DNA from: Flammeovirgaceae bacterium SG7u.111
GTDB lineage: Bacteria > Bacteroidota > Bacteroidia > Cytophagales > Flammeovirgaceae
Reading direction: 5' to 3'
DNA length: 64,000 nucleotides
Assembly: GCA_034044135.1 (NCBI GenBank)
Contig: CP139021.1
Location: forward strand, 1,193,635 to 1,257,634
Shown here one piece after another: positions 26,610-35,277 of the stretch. Within the stretch, counting starts at the first letter, position 1; each line of letters starts with the position of its first letter. A model generated the notes under the pieces. It made no database searches. It was not told where the DNA came from and saw only the letters and a list, made by a program, of their open reading frames with translations. The position numbers and the translations under genes are program-made.

Positions 26610-27281
26610 ATGAAACATTTGCTTTGGGCAATGCTGCTCAGTTGTTCTTTTTTGGCAATGGGCCAAGACTCTACTTGGACACAATTAGAACTGGGAAATC
26701 ATTTTTCCATGAACTTTCCTCAAAATCACACCCAAAACGACTCCACCGAATTTGAGTATTATCGGGCTACAATAGGCGAAAATTTACTTTTTGCTGGGGT
26801 GATTCCCCGAGATCCGTACTTCTACGGCGATGAGGAAGAATTAGCCGATGACTATCAAAAATACTTAGAGGGTGTGCTTTCCAAACTTCCCAATGCGGAA
26901 GTAAAAGATGATAAAAGCTTTGAGTTGGGAGGTTTGATAGGGAAAAATTATGTGATTCATTTCGGGGAAACTGCTCAGCGAGAGTTATACCTGGAGCAAA
27001 AAGTAGTGATCACCAATGATGCTACTTTCACTTTCCAGTTTAAATCCACTAACCCTATTTCTACAAAATCAGATTCGCTCAAAACAGCTTTTTTGAGTTC
27101 GATAGAAGCTGTTGAAGGGGTCGATTCAGAAATTCAGATTATCCCTGGAAGTGTGTGGGGCTACAATCCTTACCAAAAAGGAAGGCTGCTTTCCCGTTCC
27201 TTTCTCTATATAGTGCTGCCTGGCTTGCTCATTCTGTTTCAGTATATCAAGTGGAGAAAGGCAAAAAGGGCTGGGAAATAA
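26610..27281 (+). CDS. Secreted/membrane-anchored hypothetical protein
   Basis: A 223-residue protein with an N-terminal signal peptide (MKHLLWAMLLSCSFLAMGQ) and a C-terminal hydrophobic helix (SFLYIVLPGLLILFQYI) followed by the basic tail KWRKAKRAGK. The globular part between is presumably periplasmic and anchored to the inner membrane by the C-terminal helix, with its tail in the cytoplasm. It lies 77 bases after menA on the same strand and ahead of a terminator, so the two may share a transcript. No family is recognised and no function is proposed. Confidence 0.75.
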   Translation: MKHLLWAMLLSCSFLAMGQDSTWTQLELGNHFSMNFPQNHTQNDSTEFEYYRATIGENLLFAGVIPRDPYFYGDEEELADDYQKYLEGVLSKLPNAEVKDDKSFELGGLIGKNYVIHFGETAQRELYLEQKVVITNDATFTFQFKSTNPISTKSDSLKTAFLSSIEAVEGVDSEIQIIPGSVWGYNPYQKGRLLSRSFLYIVLPGLLILFQYIKWRKAKRAGK

Positions 27282-27307
27282 TTCGTTAAAACTAACGCAG
27301 TGGGCGA

Positions 27308-27345
27308 ATAAAAAAAGAGGTGCAGTTCATGCACCTCTTTTTTTA
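27308..27345. terminator. Bidirectional intrinsic terminator
   Basis: AGAGGTGCA and TGCACCTCT pair around GTTCA, with A-runs before and seven T after. It lies between convergent genes and overlaps the last bases of the aminopeptidase frame. Confidence 0.9.
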
Positions 27346-29919
27346 CATCTGTGTCATTTTGGAAGCAATAAAGAGTGGATCTGCTGCTTGCAAAATTTTG
27401 TTGCGAAGGCGATATGGGTAATTTGGATGTTCTTCGAGGAACTCGTTGATAATTCGGACTGCAGAGCTGCTTTGGTGACCGCTAAAAGTAGCCTTTAACC
27501 ATCGCTTTGGGAAAAATATATCTCCGGTGCGCTGGATTTCTTCAAGCAATTCCAAGCTTGGTTTTATATATTTTTCGGCTGATTTGGCTCGTAAAGGATG
27601 GTTGAGGTACACCATCGACTGCAAAACCCATGGCTCGTGCTTTCGCATTTCTTCTTGTTTTAAGCTTTCGAAGAACGCATCTCGTACTTTTTGGTCAGGA
27701 GAAAGAGCTGGGAGAATAAACTCCATGTTGGCCTTTCTATCTTTATTATGAATGCGTGTTACTTGTGTTTGTAAAATACCTTGGGCTTCTGGAATATCCC
27801 TTAGTGCAAGCTCGCAGGCAATGAATGTATAATCTACCTCAGAGAAGCTTAGTCCCGGAATTTCTAACCTTTTCTGCCAGATTAGTTTTAGGTTTTCCAC
27901 CGCATCTGGAGTAGTAGCGATGGAAACGTAAGTTTTAAAATAGGCAGATTTGGCACTTTGCCCAGGCGATTCGTAGCTAAGCCTCTCTAGCTGTTCTTCT
28001 AGCTTAGGGGCAAGCGCTTTTCGCTGCTGAGGAGTATAAAACTTCCAGTAAATAGTAGTGAGGTAATCGAGTATGTTTTGAGTGTTGAGAGGTTCGCTTT
28101 CCACATCCAGTGCCTTCAGGACGGTTTCCATCAGCACTTCAGGTTTTATTTCACCATGAAGCATTTCTTCGTAAAGCGATATCCACGCCACGCCCCTGGT
28201 CATCGGGTCTTTTATTTTGTAGATGTTTTCTAACAAAAAGCCCATGCTCTGTTTGTCGAGCATAAAGAAACCGTAGCCAAGCCCCGTGCCGTTTGCTAAT
28301 ACCAAGTCGGGCTGTCCCATTCCGGCTACATCCTCAAGCTCTGTTTCCTGTCCAGCCAAAACTACAGGCATTTTATAAGTACTATCACCCGTAACTATTA
28401 CAGTTTCGAGCTTTTGTGACCAAAACTCGCCTTGTTCGGATGTTTTGTGCTGCTTGATCTTTATCGATTTTACCAAATCATCTTCTTTCACTACCGCTAC
28501 GCTAATGTGGGGCATTCCCGGTTCCTTCACCCAAGTCTCGCTCCATTTCTTCAGGTCTTGCGGGGTTTTGCTGTCCAAAATAGTGATGAGGTCTTCCCAA
28601 ACAGCATTGCTAAAGGCAAATGTTTTTAAGTATTCCTGTACGCCTTCCCTGAACTTATCTTCTCCCATCATTTGCTCCAGCTGTTGCATCACTACAGGTG
28701 CTTTCTGATAGATGATTCTGCCGTAGAGCGTTCCTGCATCTTTCAAGTTTTCCAGCTCTTGTTGGATGGGATGAGAGCCCAACGTCCTGTCTTCGGAATA
28801 GGCAATAGGGTGGTGAGACATCAAAAAGCGAAGGCTATGGTTGATTTCTGGGAACGTGGGGTTGGTAACTTTAGCAGCTATGAAGTTGGCAAATACCTCT
28901 TTGAGCCAAACATCGTTGAACCACTTCATAGTCACATAATTTCCAAACCACATATGCGAGGTTTCATGTGCTATTAGGTTTGCTCTACTCAGTTTTTGAT
29001 TTTGGGTAGCGGTTTCTTCCAGCATCATTTGAGAAGCTCGGTACAAAATAGCGCCCGTATGTTCCATACCTCCAAATTGGAAAGAAGGTATGAGTACAAA
29101 GTCAAATTTCTGGAAAGGCATCGGGATCTTGGTGTATTCCCCCAGCCATTTGAGCGATTGGTTGTGGAGTTCAAATATTTCGTCTTGGTTGCGGGCTACT
29201 TTTGCCGAGTCCGTTTCCCGATGATACATGGTAAGTGTATTGCCTTCTACAGTCTTGGTTACCTGTTCAAATTTTCCAGCTACAAATGCAAAAAGGTATG
29301 TGCTAATGGGTTCTGTTTGAAAAAAATCGTAGGTACAAGATGTTTCTTCACAGGTTTTGTTTTGCAATGCTCCATTGCCAATTGCAGTCCAGTCCTTTGG
29401 TACATTTAGGGATAAGTCGAATTTGCCTTTGATATCGGGCTGGTCAAAGCAAGGGAAAGCTGTTGAGGCTCTGTCGGGGACAAAAAGCGTATACAAATAT
29501 TCAGGATTACGGTTCAGTGCGGAGTTTCCTGCCACAAATTCAACTTCTACACTGTTTTGTCCGAAAGTTATATGTTTCTTGTTAATAATAACGTGTCCGT
29601 CTTTGTAGATATAAGGAACTGAGTTGGCGTTTGCCCATACGTTCTTTACTTGTTTTTTCGATGCATTAAAATCTAGGACAAGATGTTCTGAAGCATTGGA
29701 GAGTGTAAAGTCTATCCTTACCTTTCCTTGAACTGTGCTGGCTTCTTTTTCGGGGATTTGGAAAAAGAGTTTATAGTGAACGTTGCTAATGTTTTGTGCC
29801 CGTTGCTCGGCCAATCCCAAAGAGACTCCTTGCTCTATTATCACCGGATACGTACTTTGGGAAGCAGCATAATGTGACACGAAGAACATGAAAAAAAGAA
29901 TTTTATAAAGTGTTCTCAT
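27343..29919 (-). CDS. M1 family metallo-aminopeptidase
   Basis: An 858-residue exported zinc aminopeptidase with signal peptide MRTLYKILFFMFFVSHYAAS. The zinc site is HETSH (about residue 317), with the third ligand glutamate in WLKEVFANF 19 residues on. The exopeptidase substrate motif, usually GAMEN, reads GGMEH here (about 282-286), so Asn is replaced by His. The N-terminal beta-sandwich (LVLDFNASKKQVKNV), catalytic domain and long alpha-helical C-terminal domain fill the usual length. It trims N-terminal residues from peptides, probably in the periplasm. It is monocistronic and divergent from the hybrid kinase at 30388. The start is supported by the signal peptide. Confidence 0.92.
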   Translation of the reverse strand: MRTLYKILFFMFFVSHYAASQSTYPVIIEQGVSLGLAEQRAQNISNVHYKLFFQIPEKEASTVQGKVRIDFTLSNASEHLVLDFNASKKQVKNVWANANSVPYIYKDGHVIINKKHITFGQNSVEVEFVAGNSALNRNPEYLYTLFVPDRASTAFPCFDQPDIKGKFDLSLNVPKDWTAIGNGALQNKTCEETSCTYDFFQTEPISTYLFAFVAGKFEQVTKTVEGNTLTMYHRETDSAKVARNQDEIFELHNQSLKWLGEYTKIPMPFQKFDFVLIPSFQFGGMEHTGAILYRASQMMLEETATQNQKLSRANLIAHETSHMWFGNYVTMKWFNDVWLKEVFANFIAAKVTNPTFPEINHSLRFLMSHHPIAYSEDRTLGSHPIQQELENLKDAGTLYGRIIYQKAPVVMQQLEQMMGEDKFREGVQEYLKTFAFSNAVWEDLITILDSKTPQDLKKWSETWVKEPGMPHISVAVVKEDDLVKSIKIKQHKTSEQGEFWSQKLETVIVTGDSTYKMPVVLAGQETELEDVAGMGQPDLVLANGTGLGYGFFMLDKQSMGFLLENIYKIKDPMTRGVAWISLYEEMLHGEIKPEVLMETVLKALDVESEPLNTQNILDYLTTIYWKFYTPQQRKALAPKLEEQLERLSYESPGQSAKSAYFKTYVSIATTPDAVENLKLIWQKRLEIPGLSFSEVDYTFIACELALRDIPEAQGILQTQVTRIHNKDRKANMEFILPALSPDQKVRDAFFESLKQEEMRKHEPWVLQSMVYLNHPLRAKSAEKYIKPSLELLEEIQRTGDIFFPKRWLKATFSGHQSSSAVRIINEFLEEHPNYPYRLRNKILQAADPLFIASKMTQM

Positions 29920-30387
29920 GAAAGTAATACGATTTAGAGCATGTTTAAATTTACATAGATTTCGCCAAATTCACATCAGATCATGGCTGAATTGTAAAAA
30001 GTGGTACAAACCCTATGTCAGTATAAATGCGATTTATTACCAAATAGTTGACTGCCAACCAAAAGCAGATGTTCAAAAAATTCCCATTCTATAAACTACT
30101 CTAGAGGATTTCGCCCTTGCCTTTGTTGTATTGATCCATAAAAGAAAAGAGTCCACCCTTTACTAGAGTGTACTCTCTTTTCTTCAAAAAAGTTGATTTT
30201 TTTCCAAAAAATTACACTGGCGGTAAATCAGGTATTCTCCATGTTTTTGCTAGATGACCCCTACTATATTGCATGTATATAAACTACAACTAAAATTATT
30301 CGATAAGAATAAACTAAACTGCTCAGAAACTTCAATACAAGTTCTTTTTTCACACTCTATACTATAGAGCGATCCATTACCGAGCAG
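29920..30387. other. Divergent intergenic region with MITE end and hairpin
   Basis: These 468 bases contain a MITE-like end at 29937-29965 and, at 30142-30184, a hairpin with AAGAAAAGAG and CTCTTTTCTT arms around 23 bases. No gene is seen. The promoters of the aminopeptidase and hybrid kinase must be here. Confidence 0.5.
29937..29965 (+). mobile_element. Partial MITE-like end (GAGCATGTTTAAA...TTTCGCC)
   Basis: GAGCATGTTTAA followed after 11 bases by TTTCGC, with TTA immediately before it, matches the left half of the element at 25419. No matching right end can be found within 150 bases, so it is a truncated or decayed copy. Confidence 0.5.
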
Positions 30388-33300
30388 ATGATAAACCTAA
30401 AATATAGTAACTCACCTTACCAAGCCACCGAAGGGGTAGTATGTAACTATTGTCCCAATGGTAAGCTAAACTACACAAATCCTTTTTTTTCGAAGCATTT
30501 TGTTACACGAAAAGAAACAGGATCAGCTCCGCATTCTATTTGGACTTATCTTCCAGATGAAGATAAGCATATTCTTGAATCTGCACATAAAAAGTTAAAC
30601 CCTGAGCATCCAATTATGTCTTGTAGGTTTCGATTGAAAAAACCTATGAGTAATAGTGGGATTTGGTACAACTGGTCTGTTACAGGGGTTTTTGATGGAA
30701 GAGGAAATATTCTTTCACTTTCTGCTACAGGAAATTATTCTGAAAATTTAAATCCTAAACCTATAGGCTCAGGCGCTTCGAGCCTTGGAATAGATGTTTC
30801 AGACAATTTGCTAGCCCAGCTTTTCCATGCTCTGCCAGGTACATTTTGCTTGGTCGATTTGGGAAATGACTCGATTATCTACATGCACAACAATTTGAAC
30901 AGTCACCCTGAGCTTGGGCTAGTGAAAGGTGGTTGTTTTTCTTCATTTATCCACAGTTTTATTGATCAGAAACACCAAGAATATTTTCGCCATCAGTTAA
31001 GGAAAATAGAGGTTGGAGGTGCAAGTAAAGCTGAGGCAATAGTTGCCTGCTCAGGTAGTGGATCAAAAGAAAATTGGCAAAAAATAATGATGACGCCGTT
31101 TGCCTACAAGGGGCAAGTACAACACGACCTTGTCCTATTTTTCTTTACTGATGTAACTAAAAACATGCTGCAGGCACGTTCGCTAGCAGTTGCAAACGAA
31201 CGGTTCACCCTGCTGAGCAAAGCGGGGAAACAGGCTATTTGGGACTGGGAAGTAGGGAGCAATAAATTTTGGTGGAACGATGTGTTCTATCGGATGTTTG
31301 GTTTTGGACGAGATTGCCAACCTACAGTTAAAAGCCTTTTAGGGTTTATCCATCCTCATGATACTGAAAGGGTAGAAAGCAGCTTCAATAAAGCCTTGGC
31401 GGCGCGTCAGACAAGTTGGGAAATAGAATTTAGGTGTAGGATGTTTGATGGGAACTATGGACATGTGCTAAGCAGGGCAGCTATTATAATCAATGAAAAC
31501 GGTGAGACGGAGAGGGTAGTCGGGGCTATTATAGATATCACCAACCAGAAGCTTGAAGAATTGGCTTTGGAAGAAAGTCAGGTTCGCTACAGCATGGCTA
31601 CTAAAGCGGGGCAAACAGGGGTTTGGGAGATGAGCCTTCAAGATAATAACACCTTTGTTGATGAAAATTTGATTTCCATATTCGGCTATTCTTCAGAAGA
31701 GTTTTTCCAAAAAGTAGGCGACTGGCATGATCTTATAAAGAATGAAGATAGAAATGCTCATCAGGATGCTATTAAAGACTACTTGCAAGGAAAATCGGGG
31801 TCTTTTGAAGAAGTACACAGAAAAATAGATAAGAACGGTTCGGAGAGGTGGGTGCTTTCAAGAGGGGTGGTAATAAAGGACGAAGGGGGAATCCCGCAAA
31901 AAATAGTGGGAACCGATACGGATATAACGGCGTATAAGCTTGCAGAAGAAGCTTTGCAAGATGCCCACCAGCAATTGGAAACTGTGGTTAGGGACAAAGA
32001 GCGCCTTTTTTCCATGATAAACCATGAGATAAGAAACCCAATGAATACGGTGATTGGGATAGCTCATTTGTTGGGGGCGACAAATAAAGATGAGAATACA
32101 GCGGAACTTATCAATACGTTGAATTTTTCTGCGGAAAATCTACTCGGAGTAGTGAACGATATTTTAGATTTCTCAAAAATAAAAGCAGGAAAACTTCAAG
32201 CCGTAAATGACGTTTTTAATATATACAACCTACTTAAAAGCATAGAACAGAGCTTTGCCCCACTAGCGGCAAAAAAGAATATCTATCTGCGCCTCGAAAT
32301 TTGCGAAAGCCTTCCTAAGTATGTGGTAGGCGATAAATTCAGATTGAGCCAAATACTTAATAACCTACTTTCCAACGCTATAAAATTCACCCAAGAAGGA
32401 GGTGTGGTACTTAGCGTTTGGGCATCAGGAGGCAGTTCTGCACAGCACTGCATAAAGTTTGAAGTAAGAGATACGGGAATCGGTATTTCTCCAGAAAAGC
32501 AAGAGGTGATTTTTGAACCTTTTGGACAGGCTGAGAATGAAACATCGGCGCAATATGGAGGAACAGGACTAGGGCTTGCCATAGTGAAAGAATTGCTACA
32601 GCTCATGGGAGGACATATCTTCTTGAGCAGTTACGAAAACATAGGCACTTCTTTCAAGATCGACTTGCCCTTTGAAGGACATTCGGGTGTTTACGAGGAA
32701 AAATTGCAGGAGACCATGGAAGAAATTTTTGAAGGAATAAGAATATTGTATGTGGAAGATGTGCTTCCCAATCAGGTGCTTATGAAAGGCTTTGCCAAAA
32801 AATGGAAGGCGGAGCTGGATGTTGCGTCTAATGGTTATGAGGCTATTGAGCTAGTGAAAGAAAACAGGTATGACCTGATATTGATGGATATTCAAATGCC
32901 TGGGCTTGATGGCTTCGAAACATCCAAACGGATTAGGGGCTTAGATAAAGGGTATGTGAAAGAAGTACCTATCATAGCCCTTACAGGGGAGGTGTATGAA
33001 GACATGGAATTGCCATTGAAAGAAGCAGGGATGAATGATTATTTGGGGAAACCGATTAAGCCGTCTGTTCTTGGTAAGAAAATTGCCTTTTTTCAGAATC
33101 TCGGCAATAAAGGTTTGGAGGACAAGCTGGAAAATGTGGATTTTGAAGAGACAGATAAATTATTTGCCGATAATCCAGATACTTATCAGCATTTCCTCAC
33201 GTTGTCTGTAGAAGAAATAGAAGAAAGCCGAAGGGCAATAGTCCAAGCCATACGTGAATGGGATTTTGCAACTTTTCGGCATCATAGGCATAAAATGAAT

Positions 33301-33474
33301 GGCGTGCTTGTTACCCTAAAGCTCCACACATTTGCTAAGTCTTTGGAGAAATTAAAAGGCTTGATTGAAGAAAACCAGAATGTGGTTGATAGAGAGCAGA
33401 CGGCAACAGAAATTGACAAGCAATTTATGTTGGCCATTCAAGTTTTAAAAGAGAAAATTTCAATTATAAACTAA
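30388..33474 (+). CDS. Hybrid sensor histidine kinase (PAS x3, HisKA, HATPase, REC, HPt)
   Basis: A 1028-residue soluble hybrid kinase. PAS-like domains occupy about 150-270, 265-395 (LLSKAGKQAIWDWEVGSNKFWW) and 400-525, the last two each followed by PAC-type segments ending GAIIDIT and GTDTDIT. The phosphorylated histidine lies in FSMINHEIRNPMNT (about 545). The ATPase domain has LNNLLSNAIKFT, DTGIGIS and GGTGLGLAIVK. A receiver follows with LILMDIQMPG (Asp about 835) and a Lys in YLGKPI. The C-terminal HPt-like domain carries the HRHKMNG motif (about 966). No membrane segment or signal peptide is seen, so it senses a cytoplasmic signal. The four-step relay needs a separate response regulator, and none is adjacent. 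Confidence 0.92.
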   Translation: MINLKYSNSPYQATEGVVCNYCPNGKLNYTNPFFSKHFVTRKETGSAPHSIWTYLPDEDKHILESAHKKLNPEHPIMSCRFRLKKPMSNSGIWYNWSVTGVFDGRGNILSLSATGNYSENLNPKPIGSGASSLGIDVSDNLLAQLFHALPGTFCLVDLGNDSIIYMHNNLNSHPELGLVKGGCFSSFIHSFIDQKHQEYFRHQLRKIEVGGASKAEAIVACSGSGSKENWQKIMMTPFAYKGQVQHDLVLFFFTDVTKNMLQARSLAVANERFTLLSKAGKQAIWDWEVGSNKFWWNDVFYRMFGFGRDCQPTVKSLLGFIHPHDTERVESSFNKALAARQTSWEIEFRCRMFDGNYGHVLSRAAIIINENGETERVVGAIIDITNQKLEELALEESQVRYSMATKAGQTGVWEMSLQDNNTFVDENLISIFGYSSEEFFQKVGDWHDLIKNEDRNAHQDAIKDYLQGKSGSFEEVHRKIDKNGSERWVLSRGVVIKDEGGIPQKIVGTDTDITAYKLAEEALQDAHQQLETVVRDKERLFSMINHEIRNPMNTVIGIAHLLGATNKDENTAELINTLNFSAENLLGVVNDILDFSKIKAGKLQAVNDVFNIYNLLKSIEQSFAPLAAKKNIYLRLEICESLPKYVVGDKFRLSQILNNLLSNAIKFTQEGGVVLSVWASGGSSAQHCIKFEVRDTGIGISPEKQEVIFEPFGQAENETSAQYGGTGLGLAIVKELLQLMGGHIFLSSYENIGTSFKIDLPFEGHSGVYEEKLQETMEEIFEGIRILYVEDVLPNQVLMKGFAKKWKAELDVASNGYEAIELVKENRYDLILMDIQMPGLDGFETSKRIRGLDKGYVKEVPIIALTGEVYEDMELPLKEAGMNDYLGKPIKPSVLGKKIAFFQNLGNKGLEDKLENVDFEETDKLFADNPDTYQHFLTLSVEEIEESRRAIVQAIREWDFATFRHHRHKMNGVLVTLKLHTFAKSLEKLKGLIEENQNVVDREQTATEIDKQFMLAIQVLKEKISIIN

Positions 33475-33484
33475 ACTAAACATA

Positions 33485-33520
33485 TTAAAAAACGCCAGAA
33501 AATTTTTCTGGCGTTTTTTG
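33485..33520 (+). terminator. Intrinsic terminator of hybrid kinase gene
   Basis: AACGCCAGAAA and TTTCTGGCGTT form a stem with A-rich sequence before and six T after, ten bases beyond the stop codon. Confidence 0.9.
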
Positions 33521-33580
33521 CATTTATACTTATTTGGTAGCGATTGTTTTGACAAAAAAAACAACCTTTTTTGTTTTAAT

Positions 33581-34171
33581 TTATGAGCTTTTTGCTACTA
33601 ACTTGAGGTCAAGTTCAAACTCGTCATAGATCATTTTGTCACCTAGCCCATCGAAAAAGCTTCCAGAACCATATTTTATATCGTATTTTGTTCTGTCAAC
33701 TTTAATAGTGGCCGCAGCTTCAACATTTCCATTCTTTTCTTTTACAGTAGCTGGGAACGAAAGGCTATTTGTAATTCCTTTGATAGTAAGGTTACCTGTT
33801 ACTTTGAACTCGTTTTTCTTTATTTTTTCCACCTTCGTTATTTTGAACGTAGATGTAGCGTTGTCAGCTACTGAAAAGAAATCAGCAGATTTCAAATGCC
33901 CGATCAATTTGCCATTAGTTTCTGCATCTTCTATATCGGTACATGTAATTGAAGTCATGTCAATAGTAAATTCTCCTCCTTTCAATTCGCCATCCGCATA
34001 GTCTAAGTTTCCTTCCGAAACGCTGACGTTACCAGTGTGCGATCCAGTAACTTTAGATGCTTTCCATGTCAGCGTGCTGCTTGCTGCATCTACTGAATAT
34101 TTTACGGGTGCATTTGTAATAAATGCTGATAACATTAATACACTAAGTGCTGCAATAATTACCTTTTTCAT
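33581..34171 (-). CDS. YceI family lipid-binding-like periplasmic protein
   Basis: About 196 residues from MKKVIIAALSVLMLSAF; the frame extends 16 codons upstream to 34219, but those residues precede a complete signal peptide and are unlikely to be translated. The mature part shows the YceI lipocalin-like pattern: YSVDAASSTLTWKASKVTG, then GHLKSADFFSVADNATSTF, then VTGNLTIKGITNSLSFP and KVDRTKYDIKYGSGSF. Family members form a barrel that binds polyisoprenoids or other amphiphiles. It is monocistronic and convergent with the hybrid kinase gene. A perfect palindrome at 34211-34231, 40 bases before the start, is a candidate control site. Confidence 0.9.
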   Translation of the reverse strand: MKKVIIAALSVLMLSAFITNAPVKYSVDAASSTLTWKASKVTGSHTGNVSVSEGNLDYADGELKGGEFTIDMTSITCTDIEDAETNGKLIGHLKSADFFSVADNATSTFKITKVEKIKKNEFKVTGNLTIKGITNSLSFPATVKEKNGNVEAAATIKVDRTKYDIKYGSGSFFDGLGDKMIYDEFELDLKLVAKSS

Positions 34172-34581
34172 TGTTTTTGAAATTTCAGTTGATATAAATT
34201 TGTAAATAAATATATACATTTAATGTATATACATATAAAAAGATACTTTTGTTCAGCTCCCTCTGAAGTTTTGTTGTGTTTAATTAGGTTTTTGTATGTA
34301 AGTTAATGATTTATAGTAGTTTGTATTTATTGAAAAAATAAATATAAAAAGGAGGTTTTTTAATCGCCTACGAGTTTTGATAGGTTTGAACTGTAGATAA
34401 TCTGGTAGGATAACTGATTATGCTGACAATTAAACTAGGATAGGATTTATAACAATAGCATTGGATCAGGAATATGCTCTTTATGAAATTTGGAGATTCA
34501 ACGAGGGTGCTTTTTTCTTCTGCTGGGCATAGGTTTTTTCAGCTTTTACTTTTTCCTTGTGCCTTACATTCTTATTTTTAG
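34172..34581. other. Divergent intergenic region upstream of yceI-like gene and sdhC
   Basis: 410 bases without a gene. It holds the palindrome at 34211-34231 and, at 34401-34414, a 14-base stretch (TCTGGTAGGATAAC) that differs from the leader of the hairpin repeat by one base; the rest of that repeat is not recognisable here. Confidence 0.5.
34211..34231. promoter_or_regulatory. 21-bp perfect palindrome upstream of yceI-like gene
   Basis: TATATACATT and AATGTATATA surround one central T. The position is right for a dimeric regulator operator or a leader structure of the minus-strand gene. AT-rich DNA makes chance palindromes more likely. Confidence 0.35.
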
Positions 34582-35277
34582 ATGGAATTCCTACACTTAA
34601 TTAGAAATGCACAAATGACCTCATCTATATTTCGTAAGAATCTGATGGCCCTTACGGGGCTTTTTCTCTGTTTTTTTCTAGTTATTCACCTAGTAGGAAA
34701 TTTACAACTACTATTGCCCCCCGAAAAAGCTGCTGTTCAGTTTAATATTTATTCAAGGATTCTTTCTGGAAATATTCTTATAAAAGTTATTTCTTGGGTG
34801 TTGTTTGCTGCTATTATTTTGCATAGTGTTTATGCAGTTGTTCTTACTATAAAAAACAACAAAGCGAGCGGTGGGAAATATGCATACGACAAAAGAGGAG
34901 GGGCAAGTACGTGGCAGTCAAGAAATATGGGGTTGCTTGGAAGCGTGATTTTTCTATTTCTAGTAATGCACTTAAAAGATTATTGGTATTCATATTCTTT
35001 TACCCAAATACCATTGGATTCCGAAGGAAACAAAGATCTGTTCACGATTGTAGTGACTTCCTACAAAGATATCTGGTATGTAGCTTTGAATATTATTGCT
35101 TTTATAGCACTAGGCTACCACCTTATCCATGGGATTAATAGTGCTTTCAAATCTCTTGGAGCATATCCAAAGAGACTAGCTAAGTTTTTATATTTCTCTG
35201 GTATAGCTCTAGCGGTCTTACTTACAGTGGGTTTTGTTTTCATTCCTATTTTTGTTCATCTCAACTATCATCTCTAA
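34582..35277 (+). CDS. sdhC: Succinate dehydrogenase cytochrome b subunit
   Basis: A 231-residue membrane subunit with five hydrophobic helices (for example [39 protein letters not shown] and [20 protein letters not shown]). This is the single-anchor, two-heme type B arrangement (cytochrome b558) of succinate:menaquinone oxidoreductases. Histidines suited to heme ligation occur in [22 protein letters not shown] and YHLIHGIN. It passes electrons from the iron-sulfur subunit to menaquinone. The upstream ATG at 34582 is taken; a Met 11 codons later ([15 protein letters not shown]) is also possible. Its stop overlaps the start of sdhA by one base, so the two are translationally coupled. Confidence 0.9.
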   Translation: MEFLHLIRNAQMTSSIFRKNLMALTGLFLCFFLVIHLVGNLQLLLPPEKAAVQFNIYSRILSGNILIKVISWVLFAAIILHSVYAVVLTIKNNKASGGKYAYDKRGGASTWQSRNMGLLGSVIFLFLVMHLKDYWYSYSFTQIPLDSEGNKDLFTIVVTSYKDIWYVALNIIAFIALGYHLIHGINSAFKSLGAYPKRLAKFLYFSGIALAVLLTVGFVFIPIFVHLNYHL

